Assembly: GCF_001594015.1 (NCBI RefSeq)
Contig: NZ_LTBC01000002.1
Coordinates: forward strand, 310,001-374,000
Source: Moorella mulderi DSM 14980
GTDB taxonomy: Bacteria; Bacillota; DSM-521; Neomoorellales; Neomoorellaceae
Length of the DNA: 64,000 bases
Direction: 5' to 3'
Both the position numbers and the translations under genes were made by a program. Below, one piece after another: positions 51,190 through 58,987 of the stretch. Below the pieces are notes generated by a model. The model was not told where the DNA came from, searched no databases, and saw only the letters and a list, made by a program, of their open reading frames with translations. Within the stretch, counting starts at the first letter, position 1; each line of letters begins with the position of its first letter.

Positions 51190-52338
51190 CTACCACCCCG
51201 CGGCCGCAACGATCGTCTTGTTATAAAACAGCGGAGTCCCTGAGACACTGCTTATTTCTCCGAAAGAAAGCATCCCTAAAACCGGGATCTCGGGTTTAAG
51301 CCTCCGGGATATTGCCTCCATTTCCCTGGAAAAATCTTTACCCAGCAATAAATAGCGGGATACACAATCAAACAAGATAAGAACTTTGGGAGTGACCGGG
51401 GTATTTAAGGCACCTTCCGCTACCCTCCCGGCGGCAGCAATTAGACTTTCAGCATCACCTTCCATGATAGTAGCAATGGTGTTTTCGGGAATTTCTGTAA
51501 CAAATAAGATGCTTCCGTCTTCCTCTGCTTTCAGCGGATCCCGAATGATAAATTTTCCCCCGGCAGCGGGCAAGCCCAGGGGGTATTGCATTCCGTAGTA
51601 AGGAAATCCGTTTCTGGTACAGCTGCGGACCAGAGCCGTATACCTCTCAAATGCCGGAATTCCGTCAATTTCATAAACTCGCCTGCCCTCCGCCCTGGTT
51701 ATAGTAAAAGGCTCGCCTGCGGGGATCCACCCATGGTCCAGCTCCACTTTAAAGTTTATCCCCCTCAACACTGCCGCGGCTACAGCATCACTGCCCACCC
51801 CTTCTTCGGTAAATTGGTAGGTGCTGTTGAACCGCAAATTGTCCCCGCTGCCTCCCCCTATATACTGGAAGTCCGGTCCCATGGCGTTATATAGTCCCCT
51901 TAATAGTTCAGAAATGTTGGCGTTAGATCCATCCGGAAAAAGCAAAACAGTTCCGGGGCTGTCTCCGCCTTTTTTTAATAAAGCCTCGCCCGCTTTTTCA
52001 CCTTTGACAAAGGGACCTGCCGATATAATTCTTTCCAGGTGAGTTGCCGCCTCTATTCCTTCTCCGCCGATAGCGCAGACACTTACGCCTCTGGCGTATA
52101 CTTCAAAGCCAAAGATAATACCCGGTACCCAAGCGCCTATCAGGGGGGAATTACCTACCACCCTTACGGCGCCTACAATCACCTCTTCGGGGTCGTAGCC
52201 CTCAGTGGTCAAAACCAGCGTCAGGGCTGGTCGTCCGGTCCGGCCCAAAGCCTGCTCCAGAGCGCATTGTACGGCGGCCCTGGCATCATATTCGTTGCTG
52301 AAGCCTAACCCCACACGCAAATCAGGTATTCGGGTCAC
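51190..52338 (-). CDS. FIST-domain sensor protein
   Basis: About 382 residues. FIST N domain (about 5-205) with LVLTTEGYDPEEVIVGAVR, GAWVPGIIFG and YIGGGSGDNL, then FIST C domain (about 215-380) with YYGMQYPLG and ILFDCVSRYLLLG near the end (CxxR-type motif). FIST proteins bind small ligands, probably amino acids, and accompany signalling enzymes. I chose GTG 52338, after AGGAGGGG; a TTG at 52401 would add 21 residues but has no ribosome site. Operon with the GGDEF/HD-GYP gene. Confidence 0.8.
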   Translation of the reverse strand: MTRIPDLRVGLGFSNEYDARAAVQCALEQALGRTGRPALTLVLTTEGYDPEEVIVGAVRVVGNSPLIGAWVPGIIFGFEVYARGVSVCAIGGEGIEAATHLERIISAGPFVKGEKAGEALLKKGGDSPGTVLLFPDGSNANISELLRGLYNAMGPDFQYIGGGSGDNLRFNSTYQFTEEGVGSDAVAAAVLRGINFKVELDHGWIPAGEPFTITRAEGRRVYEIDGIPAFERYTALVRSCTRNGFPYYGMQYPLGLPAAGGKFIIRDPLKAEEDGSILFVTEIPENTIATIMEGDAESLIAAAGRVAEGALNTPVTPKVLILFDCVSRYLLLGKDFSREMEAISRRLKPEIPVLGMLSFGEISSVSGTPLFYNKTIVAAAGW

Positions 52339-52401
52339 CGGCCAATATGCCCCTCCTATCTTCTCCCTATAACTTGCGGAGCCATTTCCGGGCGGCGTCA
52401 A

Positions 52402-52830
52402 CTCAACTATAAAGTCTTTAATTCCAAAGAATCCATTCCGGGAAAAGAAGGTTTAATGTAATCCCTGAAAGGAATCTTTGCTCGGAACGTCTTCACGTAA
52501 CAAAAATAAAGTTTCGACAACATACCTATAGTTTCCTTGTCAAACAATATAACTTATTATCGAAAATAAGATAAAAAGAATTAAAACCGGATCTTTCCGG
52601 TCCTTAAAAGATTATTCCCTTGTTAAGCCGTTATGCAGCTAAAACCTAAAAGCTTGTGAAACTTCTCGTTCTAATTTGGTATGTTTTGCCAACCGATATA
52701 AGATATTCTTACTATGTCTGTCCGGAAAGTTAGCGACAGTAACTCATTTATGCTTTGCTACCGTGGTTCCTTTCTGGACGTATGCTTGGAGCAAGGCCTT
52801 CCCTTCTCGGCCGCGAGAACAATGAGCACG
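52402..52830. other. A/T-rich intergenic region between FIST and ECF genes
   Basis: No supported gene. It contains the probable FIST promoter area on the minus strand (TTGACA at 52536-52541 reading left) and a Spo0A-box-like GTTGTCGAAAC (52510-52520, minus strand). It also holds a minus-strand terminator at 52575-52601: ACCGGA/TCCGGT stem then TTTTAATTC, ending the ECF gene unit. The rest is unassigned. Confidence 0.5.
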
Positions 52831-53316
52831 TTACAGCGGCCTCCTATACTGCTCGGGCAGGGATTTATACACTATAACCGCTATAACTCCTCCCACCAGG
52901 GCCGTAAGCAATTGGGGGATCTGAAAAGCCTGCGCCAGTTTGGGGGGCAAGACCAGGATGAATTTCAGCGCCAATACGAAGACCCCATACTTGCATACTG
53001 CGGCAGCAACGACGCCGACCCACGGGTTAAACCTTGCCAGCAGGCTGAAGACTATCACCAGCGTAGCGTTGGCCGCCATTATGAACGGCGTTACGGGCTG
53101 GGCGAGCGGGGGCACGATGCCCCGCATGAGGGCGATCCACGGCGTCAGGGCGCCTATGACGACACCGCCCCCCATGCCTACGGTTAAAGTCGCCAGGAAC
53201 AGCATCGCGTTTACCAGCGGGCCTGTCACCGGCTGTGGGAGCCCGACCATCTGGACTGCGACCGTCAGGGCCAGCAGCAGGGCGGTCGTAGTCAGAAACC
53301 TTGTATTTCGTCGCAT
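52831..53316 (-). CDS. ECF transporter S component-like membrane protein
   Basis: 161 residues, about five hydrophobic helices, length and start (RNTRFLTTTALLLALTVAVQM) typical of S components. LVNAMLFLATLTVGMGGGVVIGALTPWIALMRGI and ARFNPWVGVV resemble the family. It binds a vitamin or metal and would share an A/A'/T module encoded elsewhere. ATG is preceded by CTGAGGAGG. Substrate cannot be assigned; the leader up to 53455 has hairpins (for example AAACGC/GCGTTT) but no riboswitch I can name. Confidence 0.65.
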   Translation of the reverse strand: MRRNTRFLTTTALLLALTVAVQMVGLPQPVTGPLVNAMLFLATLTVGMGGGVVIGALTPWIALMRGIVPPLAQPVTPFIMAANATLVIVFSLLARFNPWVGVVAAAVCKYGVFVLALKFILVLPPKLAQAFQIPQLLTALVGGVIAVIVYKSLPEQYRRPL

Positions 53317-53775
53317 GACTTATCTCGCCTCCTCAGTTTTTTCCGGCTGCGTTCCCTTTTCCGCCAAACGCCTGCAGCAGCGTTTACACTTCATCCCTCA
53401 TGTACCGCTACTGCCCCGTGGGCAGGAGGACAGGGATCAGGAAGCCCTCCTACTACTAATTCCAAAAAATGCGCTTGGTAATACGGAAGATGCCGGTTAC
53501 CGCGCGGGTCAGCAGGAGTTCGTCGTGAACGGTGGGTATGGTCCATCTCTCCTCCAGCGCTTTTATTCTATGGGCTTCTGCCTTTACCCTTCCTGTGGAG
53601 GAAAATTTTGAGCGTAAAACCGAAGGCAACACATCAAGGCAATATGCCTTGCATTGATGCAGGTCCCCTTCATGCGCCGGGGATGCCGCTGATAACGTCG
53701 GGCTAAGACGGGGAAAAACGCTCAAGGCAACGCGGAAGGCCTCCGGAAAGACCTGCCTTCCACTACAGGTGGTAG
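53317..53775. other. Uncertain region between the ECF gene and the IS21-like element
   Basis: A minus-strand frame (53456-53797) is open for 113 codons but shows no family and starts inside the IS end, so it is not supported as a gene. Bases 53659-53665 (GCAGGTC) and 53750-53756 (GACCTGC) form a long-range stem enclosing CCCC/GGGG and CGGA/TCCG hairpins, a possible structured RNA or decayed repeat cut off from its gene by the IS. Confidence 0.35.
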
Positions 53776-53905
53776 TGTCAATAAAAAAGTTGACCACCGT
53801 GGTACTTAGTTACCCCTGAAAAAGTCCACTTTTTGCATCACATAGGGGAAAATGTTATTTCCGGATTGTAGTTCGAGTAGAATTCTAACTGTTTCATCCA
53901 TTATG

Positions 53906-55279
53906 TTATACCATTGTTGCCAACCGGTGTAAATTATAGGCCAAAATTCCATAACCGACCCAGGTGGTGGTACCCTCATATCCCCTGGAAAGGCTACGGC
54001 GTAATCCATATTTGCGCTTCAAAAGACTAATAGTAGCCTCCCCTCCAGCGCGCCAGCGTTGGAGGCGTTTGAACCAGCTTTGGGATTGATAGGCTTTGCG
54101 AGCTTTGCTGATTTTGCCTTTCGGGGGTAAGCTGACCTGCTTTACCCCAAATTGATGACAACTTGTTTCATTCTTTGAACCGCCAAAACCTCTATCGGCA
54201 GCAAGGGCACGGGGTGGATGTTTGAAAGTCTCAGTATGATCCTCAACTGCGCCAAGGAGTAAGGTGTCATCCGCGGGGTTCCCCCGCAACACCTTATAGC
54301 CGGTGATGATCTTGTGTTCCGCTTCTTGTAGCAGCACCTTATAGCCGAACTCTACCGGGGCATTGGCTTTACCCCTTTTAATGGGCAGGGCGTCAGGGTC
54401 AAAGATACTCACCAGCCGGTCGGGAAGATGCAAATTCCCCTCCTGGACGGCTGCCGTTTGGGTTACAATCTTTTCCGTGCGGCTGATAGTTTCTTCTAAC
54501 GTCTGGACCAGGGCACGGGTTTTCCCTTTAACTTGATCCCCTTGCTGCTGGAGGGTGTCCTTGGCCTCCCTGACTATACTGGTAGCTTCGGCAATAACCT
54601 TCCGGGTGGTTTTAAGAATTGCACCTGTAATTTCCCGGACTTCTTGATAGGCTTCGTTACTGCGGCGTTTCAACACTTTATTGATCTCATAGATGCGTTT
54701 TTTAATGGAGCGTTGCCGGTTATGAAAGGTCCCCGCTATGGCTAGACCTGCTTCCTGAATCTTTTTCACGGTACGGGTGATAACCCGTACTCCATCGGCT
54801 AAAAGGCTTGCGTCCGTAGGATGGTGAATGTTAGCTTCGACTACCGTGGTGTCCACCTGCAGCTTGCGTCCCCGGATAATCTTTTTCTCCCGGGCTTCCT
54901 GAACCAGGGCTTTATTGAGTTCTTCTACAACCCCGGGGCCACAACGTTTGGTGAGTTTAATCAAAGTAGTAGCATGGGGCACCTTTTGGGTTAAGGGAAT
55001 ACGGCAGAAACGCCGCCACTTAATACTGTCATTTACCTCCTGGACTAAAACTTCATAACCCAGGCCGTAGCGGTGCTTCAAGTACATCATGCGCAGGTAG
55101 GTTTCTATAGGGATAGTTGGCCTGCCCAGGCGCGCCTCAAACCGGCTGATGAATGGAGCCATAAACCTATCGTCATCTAGTAGTTCATCCACCCTGGCCA
55201 GTTCTGGGTTTAGTTCTATCACCTCAGCTGGCAACAGGGCATCCCACAGGGTGAGTTGCGGATCTTTTAGCCTTAACAT
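53906..55279 (-). CDS. DDE transposase (ISNCY-like family)
   Basis: 457 residues. The N-terminus (LKDPQLTLWDALLPAEV, RFEARLGRPTIPIETYLRMMYLKHRYGLGYE) is the hallmark of a transposase group labelled ISNCY or IS5-like. Catalytic Asp residues are likely in LQVDTTVVEANIHHPTD and AADRGFGG, Glu in GGEATISLLKRKYGL. A long central coiled coil occupies about 165-300. The frame is intact, so the element may still be mobile. It has landed in the istA gene on the same strand. Confidence 0.8.
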   Translation of the reverse strand: MLRLKDPQLTLWDALLPAEVIELNPELARVDELLDDDRFMAPFISRFEARLGRPTIPIETYLRMMYLKHRYGLGYEVLVQEVNDSIKWRRFCRIPLTQKVPHATTLIKLTKRCGPGVVEELNKALVQEAREKKIIRGRKLQVDTTVVEANIHHPTDASLLADGVRVITRTVKKIQEAGLAIAGTFHNRQRSIKKRIYEINKVLKRRSNEAYQEVREITGAILKTTRKVIAEATSIVREAKDTLQQQGDQVKGKTRALVQTLEETISRTEKIVTQTAAVQEGNLHLPDRLVSIFDPDALPIKRGKANAPVEFGYKVLLQEAEHKIITGYKVLRGNPADDTLLLGAVEDHTETFKHPPRALAADRGFGGSKNETSCHQFGVKQVSLPPKGKISKARKAYQSQSWFKRLQRWRAGGEATISLLKRKYGLRRSLSRGYEGTTTWVGYGILAYNLHRLATMV

Positions 55280-55406
55280 GAGATCACCCGGCAGGAAAAG
55301 GAGGTGGTGTGGCGAATGTTATTCATAGGAGTTCCTCCTTCTGGGTTTTCTTGTTTTCTCGTACTTACAAGATTCGATCCAGAGGATGGTAACTCCTTCT
55401 GCTTTG

Positions 55407-56510
55407 TTAAATAATTATCCGGTTTCCTGAAAAGCTAAGGCTTTTTGCCCTGAGTTTTTCAGGGGGAACTACGTAGGCCCTTAAAGTCAGGGGTAGGTGG
55501 GCCAGGTTAACTGGAACAGAGTAACGGTTGCCATCGAAGTGGATGAAGGCCTGACGGGTAGCCCGCACGGACCGGAATATGGCCGGCTCAAAGGGTACTT
55601 CTGGCAAAGGAAGAAGCGATAGCTTCTCTTTGGCCAAAAGTTCGCCTACAGTAGCCTCTTTATCGGGCAAATATTCTTCCAGGTATTTTAAACACCACCT
55701 CTCCAAATGCTCATTAAGTTCCTCCAGGCTGTTTACTTTGGGTATGGGAACGAAGGAGTTATGCCGCACCAGGCGTACAGCATTTTCCGCCAGCCCCTTT
55801 TCATGAGCTTCATAGGGAAGGCAGAATTCCGGCTGAAAGAGATAATGGAGGCGCAAAGCTTGAAGGTATTTGCTCTCTTTGCGGCGGCGGCCAGAGAAAA
55901 TTTGCGCCACCAGGGTTTTGGGATTGTCGTAAGCAATATGGGTAGGTACACCGCCAAAGAACTGGAAAGAGCGCACATGGGCATCTAAAATAGCTTCGGC
56001 ATTTTCCTTAAGATACGCACGGGTAAAAAGGGCCCTGGAACCGCATAAACGCATAAGAAAAACGTGGACTGTAATAACTGTACCTTGGAGTTCTACTAAG
56101 GCTTCAAACCAGTCACTTTGCGCCCAGCCGTTAAGACCAAAATCCATGGGGAGAAACATTTCCTTGGGCTGTGCCTGGCGCCAGAGGCGCACATAGCGGC
56201 GTACGGTTTCCTCGCTGCCTTGGTAACCATATTCCTCCCTTAAACGTTCAAAAATACGCCTGGCCGTGTGCCGCTGCTTGGGTGGGCGCAGTTGATCTTC
56301 CTCAAGCCACTGGTGTATGATAGGGAGGAAGGGACCAATAACCCATTTGGTTTTCTCCTTTGTTAAGCGGTACTTGGGAGGTTCGGCGTCAGCCAGAGCC
56401 CGCTTAACGGTTTTCCGGGCCACCTTCAGCATCCGGCTTATGGCCCGGATGGAGTACCCCTCCTTAAAGTACAGCTCTCTAATGCGTTCTTTGGTGTCCA
56501 CCCTGATCAT
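55407..56510 (-). pseudogene. IstA transposase of IS21 family, C-terminally truncated
   Basis: About 367 residues from ATG 56510 (AAAGGAG upstream). Helix-turn-helix GYSIRAISRMLKVARKTVKRAL, rve core with FPMDFG-type LPMDFGLNGWAQSDW (first Asp), GVPTHIAYDNPKTLV (second Asp) and EKGLAENAVRLVR (Glu) are intact. Soon after LAKSLSFSGNR-like residues the frame stops where the inserted transposon begins (about 55400), losing the usual C-terminal tail and all of istB. Probably inactive. Confidence 0.75.
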
Positions 56511-56623
56511 TCTCCTTTCAACCTCCTGTACGCCACCTAAAGTGTGACTAAGTATAGCGTACAGGATTTTGGTCCGGGTGGGCACCTTTTTATTTACCAC
56601 AGTGGTTCCCTTTTATTTTACCA

Positions 56624-56687
56624 CTACCAACAACAGGACGACGGCGGCAAAAATGCTTGGGCCTATAATACTTGATAAATATTTCAC
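56624..56687 (-). pseudogene. Start of a membrane or secreted protein gene cut by the IS element
   Basis: On the minus strand GTG 56687 follows AAAGGTAAGA and encodes MKYLSSIIGPSIFAAVVLLL, a single hydrophobic segment or signal anchor, which then runs into the IS end. The remainder of the gene is not recognisable on the other side of the element. Confidence 0.35.
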
Positions 56688-57013
56688 ATTCTTACCTTTA
56701 ACAGCGGTGGAATAAAAATCTAAAGAAAAATTGGGTTAAACGCATATTTTCTTAAGGCAGCCCCTGTCGTTTGGCGCAAGCGGCCGATTTTTGTCGAAGG
56801 CATAAAATTATTTCCCGGGCATAAATGACCCTTCAGAAAGCCAGCAAGCGGCTTTAAAAAAGGTTATACAGGGTTGATATTTCCTGGAAAACTCCTGGGA
56901 AGACGAGGGCAAAATCGCCGGCAAAGGGCCGCGCGGCTCCGACAAGTTATAATAACAAGGTCCGCCCCGGTGGATAATGCGGGCCTTTTCCTGAATTTAC
57001 GGCCAGCAAAAAA
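56688..57013. other. Intergenic region between IS element and Rpn remnant
   Basis: No gene seen. Contains a Spo0A-box-like TGTCGAA (56792-56798) and an AAAGCC/GGCTTT hairpin near 56840 without T tract. Confidence 0.4.
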
Positions 57014-57583
57014 TCACTGTTCCAGCTGTTTCTTCAACACGGCGATCTCGTCCGGAGTAAGCCCCGTAGCTTTAACAATGGTCTCTATATCGACGTTGAG
57101 CAGTAGCAGGTTCCGGGCTACTTCTCGTTTGCCCTCCAATTTTCCTTCCAATTTCCCCTTCTGTTCGCCTTCTTTTAAGCCTTTTAACAAAGCCTGCCGC
57201 TGCATCTCTTCCAGGGTTAATTCCAGGTTGTAAATCATCCGTTCCACCTCCCAGGGATTGCTTGCGTCCAGGATGCGGTCAACTTTTTCCCTAAAATTTT
57301 CAGGCATTCTGGGCTTGACAACGTTCTTCAGCCAGGTCGTGAAATGGCGGAACTCATCAGGCGTAAGGCGCTTTAAGACCCCCGCCAGTCTCTGCAACCG
57401 TCCAACCAGGTCTTCCGGGCGCATCCTCCGGTCCAAAAGGAAAATACTGGCGATTACATTGGCTGCTTTGATGAGTTCTTCGTCGCTGTAGCGGTTGACG
57501 TCAAAGAATCTTACTTTATGATCATATAGTCCATAAAGCGGAGTGTAAGCGGAGAGAAAGTGGAGAAAAACCCTTCCGGCCAT
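57014..57583 (-). pseudogene. Rpn/PD-(D/E)XK nuclease-transposase family protein, C-terminal part
   Basis: 189 residues matching the C-terminal half of Rpn-like recombination-promoting nucleases: a helical region (YSDEELIKAANVIASIFLLDR, WEVERMIYNLELTLEEM) and the typical GLKEGEQKGKLEGKLEGK repeat followed by ARNLLLLNVDIETIVKATGLTPDEI. The N-terminal nuclease domain with catalytic Asp/Glu-x-Lys is absent, and the sequence upstream on the minus strand (57584-57680) does not supply it. Probably a remnant of a once multi-copy family. Confidence 0.6.
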
Positions 57584-57684
57584 TTAAGTCACATTTAACT
57601 CCCGCCCTACCTTTGCCTCTTAAGGGCCTATGTCTGAAAGGCAGAACTGCGCCTGACCTGGCCATCACCTGGTGGCCAGGTTTC

Positions 57685-57939
57685 TTACGGCAGCATCAGG
57701 GCCAGGCGCCGGGCTACAGGGAGAACCAGCGGCCAGATTTGTTCGACGACCAGGCTGGCTATAATGCCCACCGCGGCGCCGCCGATGACATCCGAGGGAT
57801 AATGGACCCCTACGTAAACCCGGGCGACCATTGTCAACAGCGACAGGGCCATCATGCCGTAATACATCCCCTTAGCCCGGGCGCTCCATGTCAGAGCCCA
57901 GGCCAGGGCGGCATGGTTGCTTTCTTTGACGTAGAACAA
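57685..57939 (-). pseudogene. PAP2-family phosphatase, N-terminally truncated
   Basis: 84 residues. SNHAA (motif 2 normally SGH/SxHA) and ARVYVGVHYPSDVIGGAAVG (motif 3, SRxxxxxHxxxD) are present, with two membrane segments. Motif 1 (KxxxxxxRP) and the N-terminal helices are lost. It begins in another frame inside the DedA 3' end, which indicates a deletion that fused the two genes near 57915-57935. Confidence 0.6.
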
Positions 57940-58468
57940 GCCATAATACCACGGCCAATCCTACCAGGGCGGTTAACGGCCCGAAATATTTTGCCAGCAG
58001 TGCCTGGGCCATAGGGCCGAAAAGGATGATAAAGAGGGCTTCGGCAAAAAAGCGCAGGCCCCTGCCAATTAATGAAGCGACTACCAGCGGCCGGTAGGCA
58101 ATATGGAAGACCCCGGCGGCTATGGTGAATACTTTATAAGGAATAGGAGTCAGGGCAGCCAGAAATATGGCCCAGCCACCGTATTTTTGGAACAGGCTTT
58201 CCACTTTGCGGATGTTTTCGCCGGAAGCCACACGGTCTAACAGCGGCCTGCCGGCTTTGAGACCGATCCAATAGCCAAATACCCCCCCGATGGTAGAAAA
58301 GAGCGTAGTTACCAGGGCATAGAATAAGGCCTGACGGGAATTGATGATGGCCATGGGGATGAGCAGGGCATCGGGCGGTATGGGAAAGAAAGAGGCCTCC
58401 GCAAAGGCCACCGCAATAAGCCCCCATACGCCGTAATCTTCTAGCAGAGTAGTCAATTGGACTAGCAA
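57872..58468 (-). CDS. DedA-family membrane protein
   Basis: 198 residues. Features: EDYGVWGLIAVAFAEASFFPIPPDALLIPM (entry helix and acidic motif), GYWIGLKAGRPLL, FQKYGGWAIFLAALTPIPYKVFTIAAGVF and GRGLRFFAEA. DedA proteins are polyprenyl-phosphate or lipid transporters affecting membrane energetics. After LVLRQRKQ the last 14 or so residues are translated from PAP2 gene sequence in another frame, so the natural end was probably replaced. ATG lies after AAAGGAGG (minus strand). Confidence 0.85.
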   Translation of the reverse strand: MLVQLTTLLEDYGVWGLIAVAFAEASFFPIPPDALLIPMAIINSRQALFYALVTTLFSTIGGVFGYWIGLKAGRPLLDRVASGENIRKVESLFQKYGGWAIFLAALTPIPYKVFTIAAGVFHIAYRPLVVASLIGRGLRFFAEALFIILFGPMAQALLAKYFGPLTALVGLAVVLWLVLRQRKQPCRPGLGSDMERPG

Positions 58469-58827
58469 AAAAATACCTCCTTTGGGTTGGGTTTGAAAGA
58501 TTTTTTGCCCCGGTTCCTAATATACCCCCAGGAGATTAAAGCTCCATTAAAAGGCTTAACAGACCAGGTTATTTTTTAAATTAAGAGCGTATGGCCTTCC
58601 TGCCAGCAGGCTTTAAACCTGGTCCTCACCCACAAATTAAAAGGTGCTTTATGATAACTTTATAAAAGCCCGCCCCCGAAAACCTACCCCCTTGTAAGGA
58701 ACCGCCTGCCAGTGGAACAAAAAACAGTAATACTGCGAACCCTGGTAGTACTACCAGTTAAACGCCTGGCAATAGGCCGGGTAGTCCTGATAAATCGAGT
58801 CAAGTGAATAATTCATAAATGGCAAAT
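58469..58827. other. Intergenic region upstream of DedA and asrA
   Basis: No ORF is supported. It includes the DedA promoter side and a perfect 16-bp palindrome CTGGTAGTACTACCAG (58742-58757), possibly an operator or repeat end. Confidence 0.45.
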
Positions 58828-58862
58828 AAAAGGCCTGCCTATAGCTGAAAGGCGGGCCTTTT
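58828..58862. terminator. Terminator hairpin upstream of asr
   Basis: AAAAGGCCTGCCT pairs with AGGCGGGCCTTTT (13 pairs, one G-U). T tract on the plus strand. No plus-strand gene precedes it now, so it may be left from a deleted gene. Confidence 0.7.
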
Positions 58863-58891
58863 GGCTATTTTGACCGGGAAAATTGTTTTTG

Positions 58892-58932
58892 TGATTTACA
58901 TCATTTTCACGGGGACGCATCTGGCTTACAAT
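58892..58932 (+). promoter_or_regulatory. asrABC promoter with FNR/CRP-like site at about -41.5
   Basis: TGAT-TTAC-ATCA (58892-58903) matches the FNR/CRP core TGAT-N4-ATCA. Its centre is about 41 bases upstream of the start point implied by TACAAT (58927-58932), the class II activator position; the -35 hexamer (TTTTCA, 58904-58909) is poor, as in activator-dependent promoters. Confidence 0.6.
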
Positions 58933-58987
58933 GATAACCGGCGAACAAAGCTGGCTCAAGAAAGATTCATTTTCGGGGGAGTGAGAT

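Larger units (their letters stand above)
53776..56623 (-). mobile_element. IS21-like element interrupted by a second transposon
   Basis: Ends beginning TG are related inverted repeats: left TGTCAATAAAAAAGTTGACC with ACCGTGGTA just inside, right (minus strand) TGGTAAAATAAAAGGGAACC with ACTGTGGTA just inside. Between them lie an istA gene lacking its C-terminus and a complete transposase of another family. istB is missing. No direct target duplication is seen at the outer ends; TGGTAG is present just outside both ends in inverted orientation. Confidence 0.6.

Noticed and set aside
53317-53360. preQ1 riboswitch before the ECF gene
   Set aside because: The minus strand has an AAAAAACTGAGGAGG tail like preQ1-I, but the required P1 stem and UUC loop are not there.
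53456-53797. 113-codon minus-strand gene
   Set aside because: Starts within the IS terminal repeat, lacks a ribosome site and shows no family; treated as uncertain sequence.
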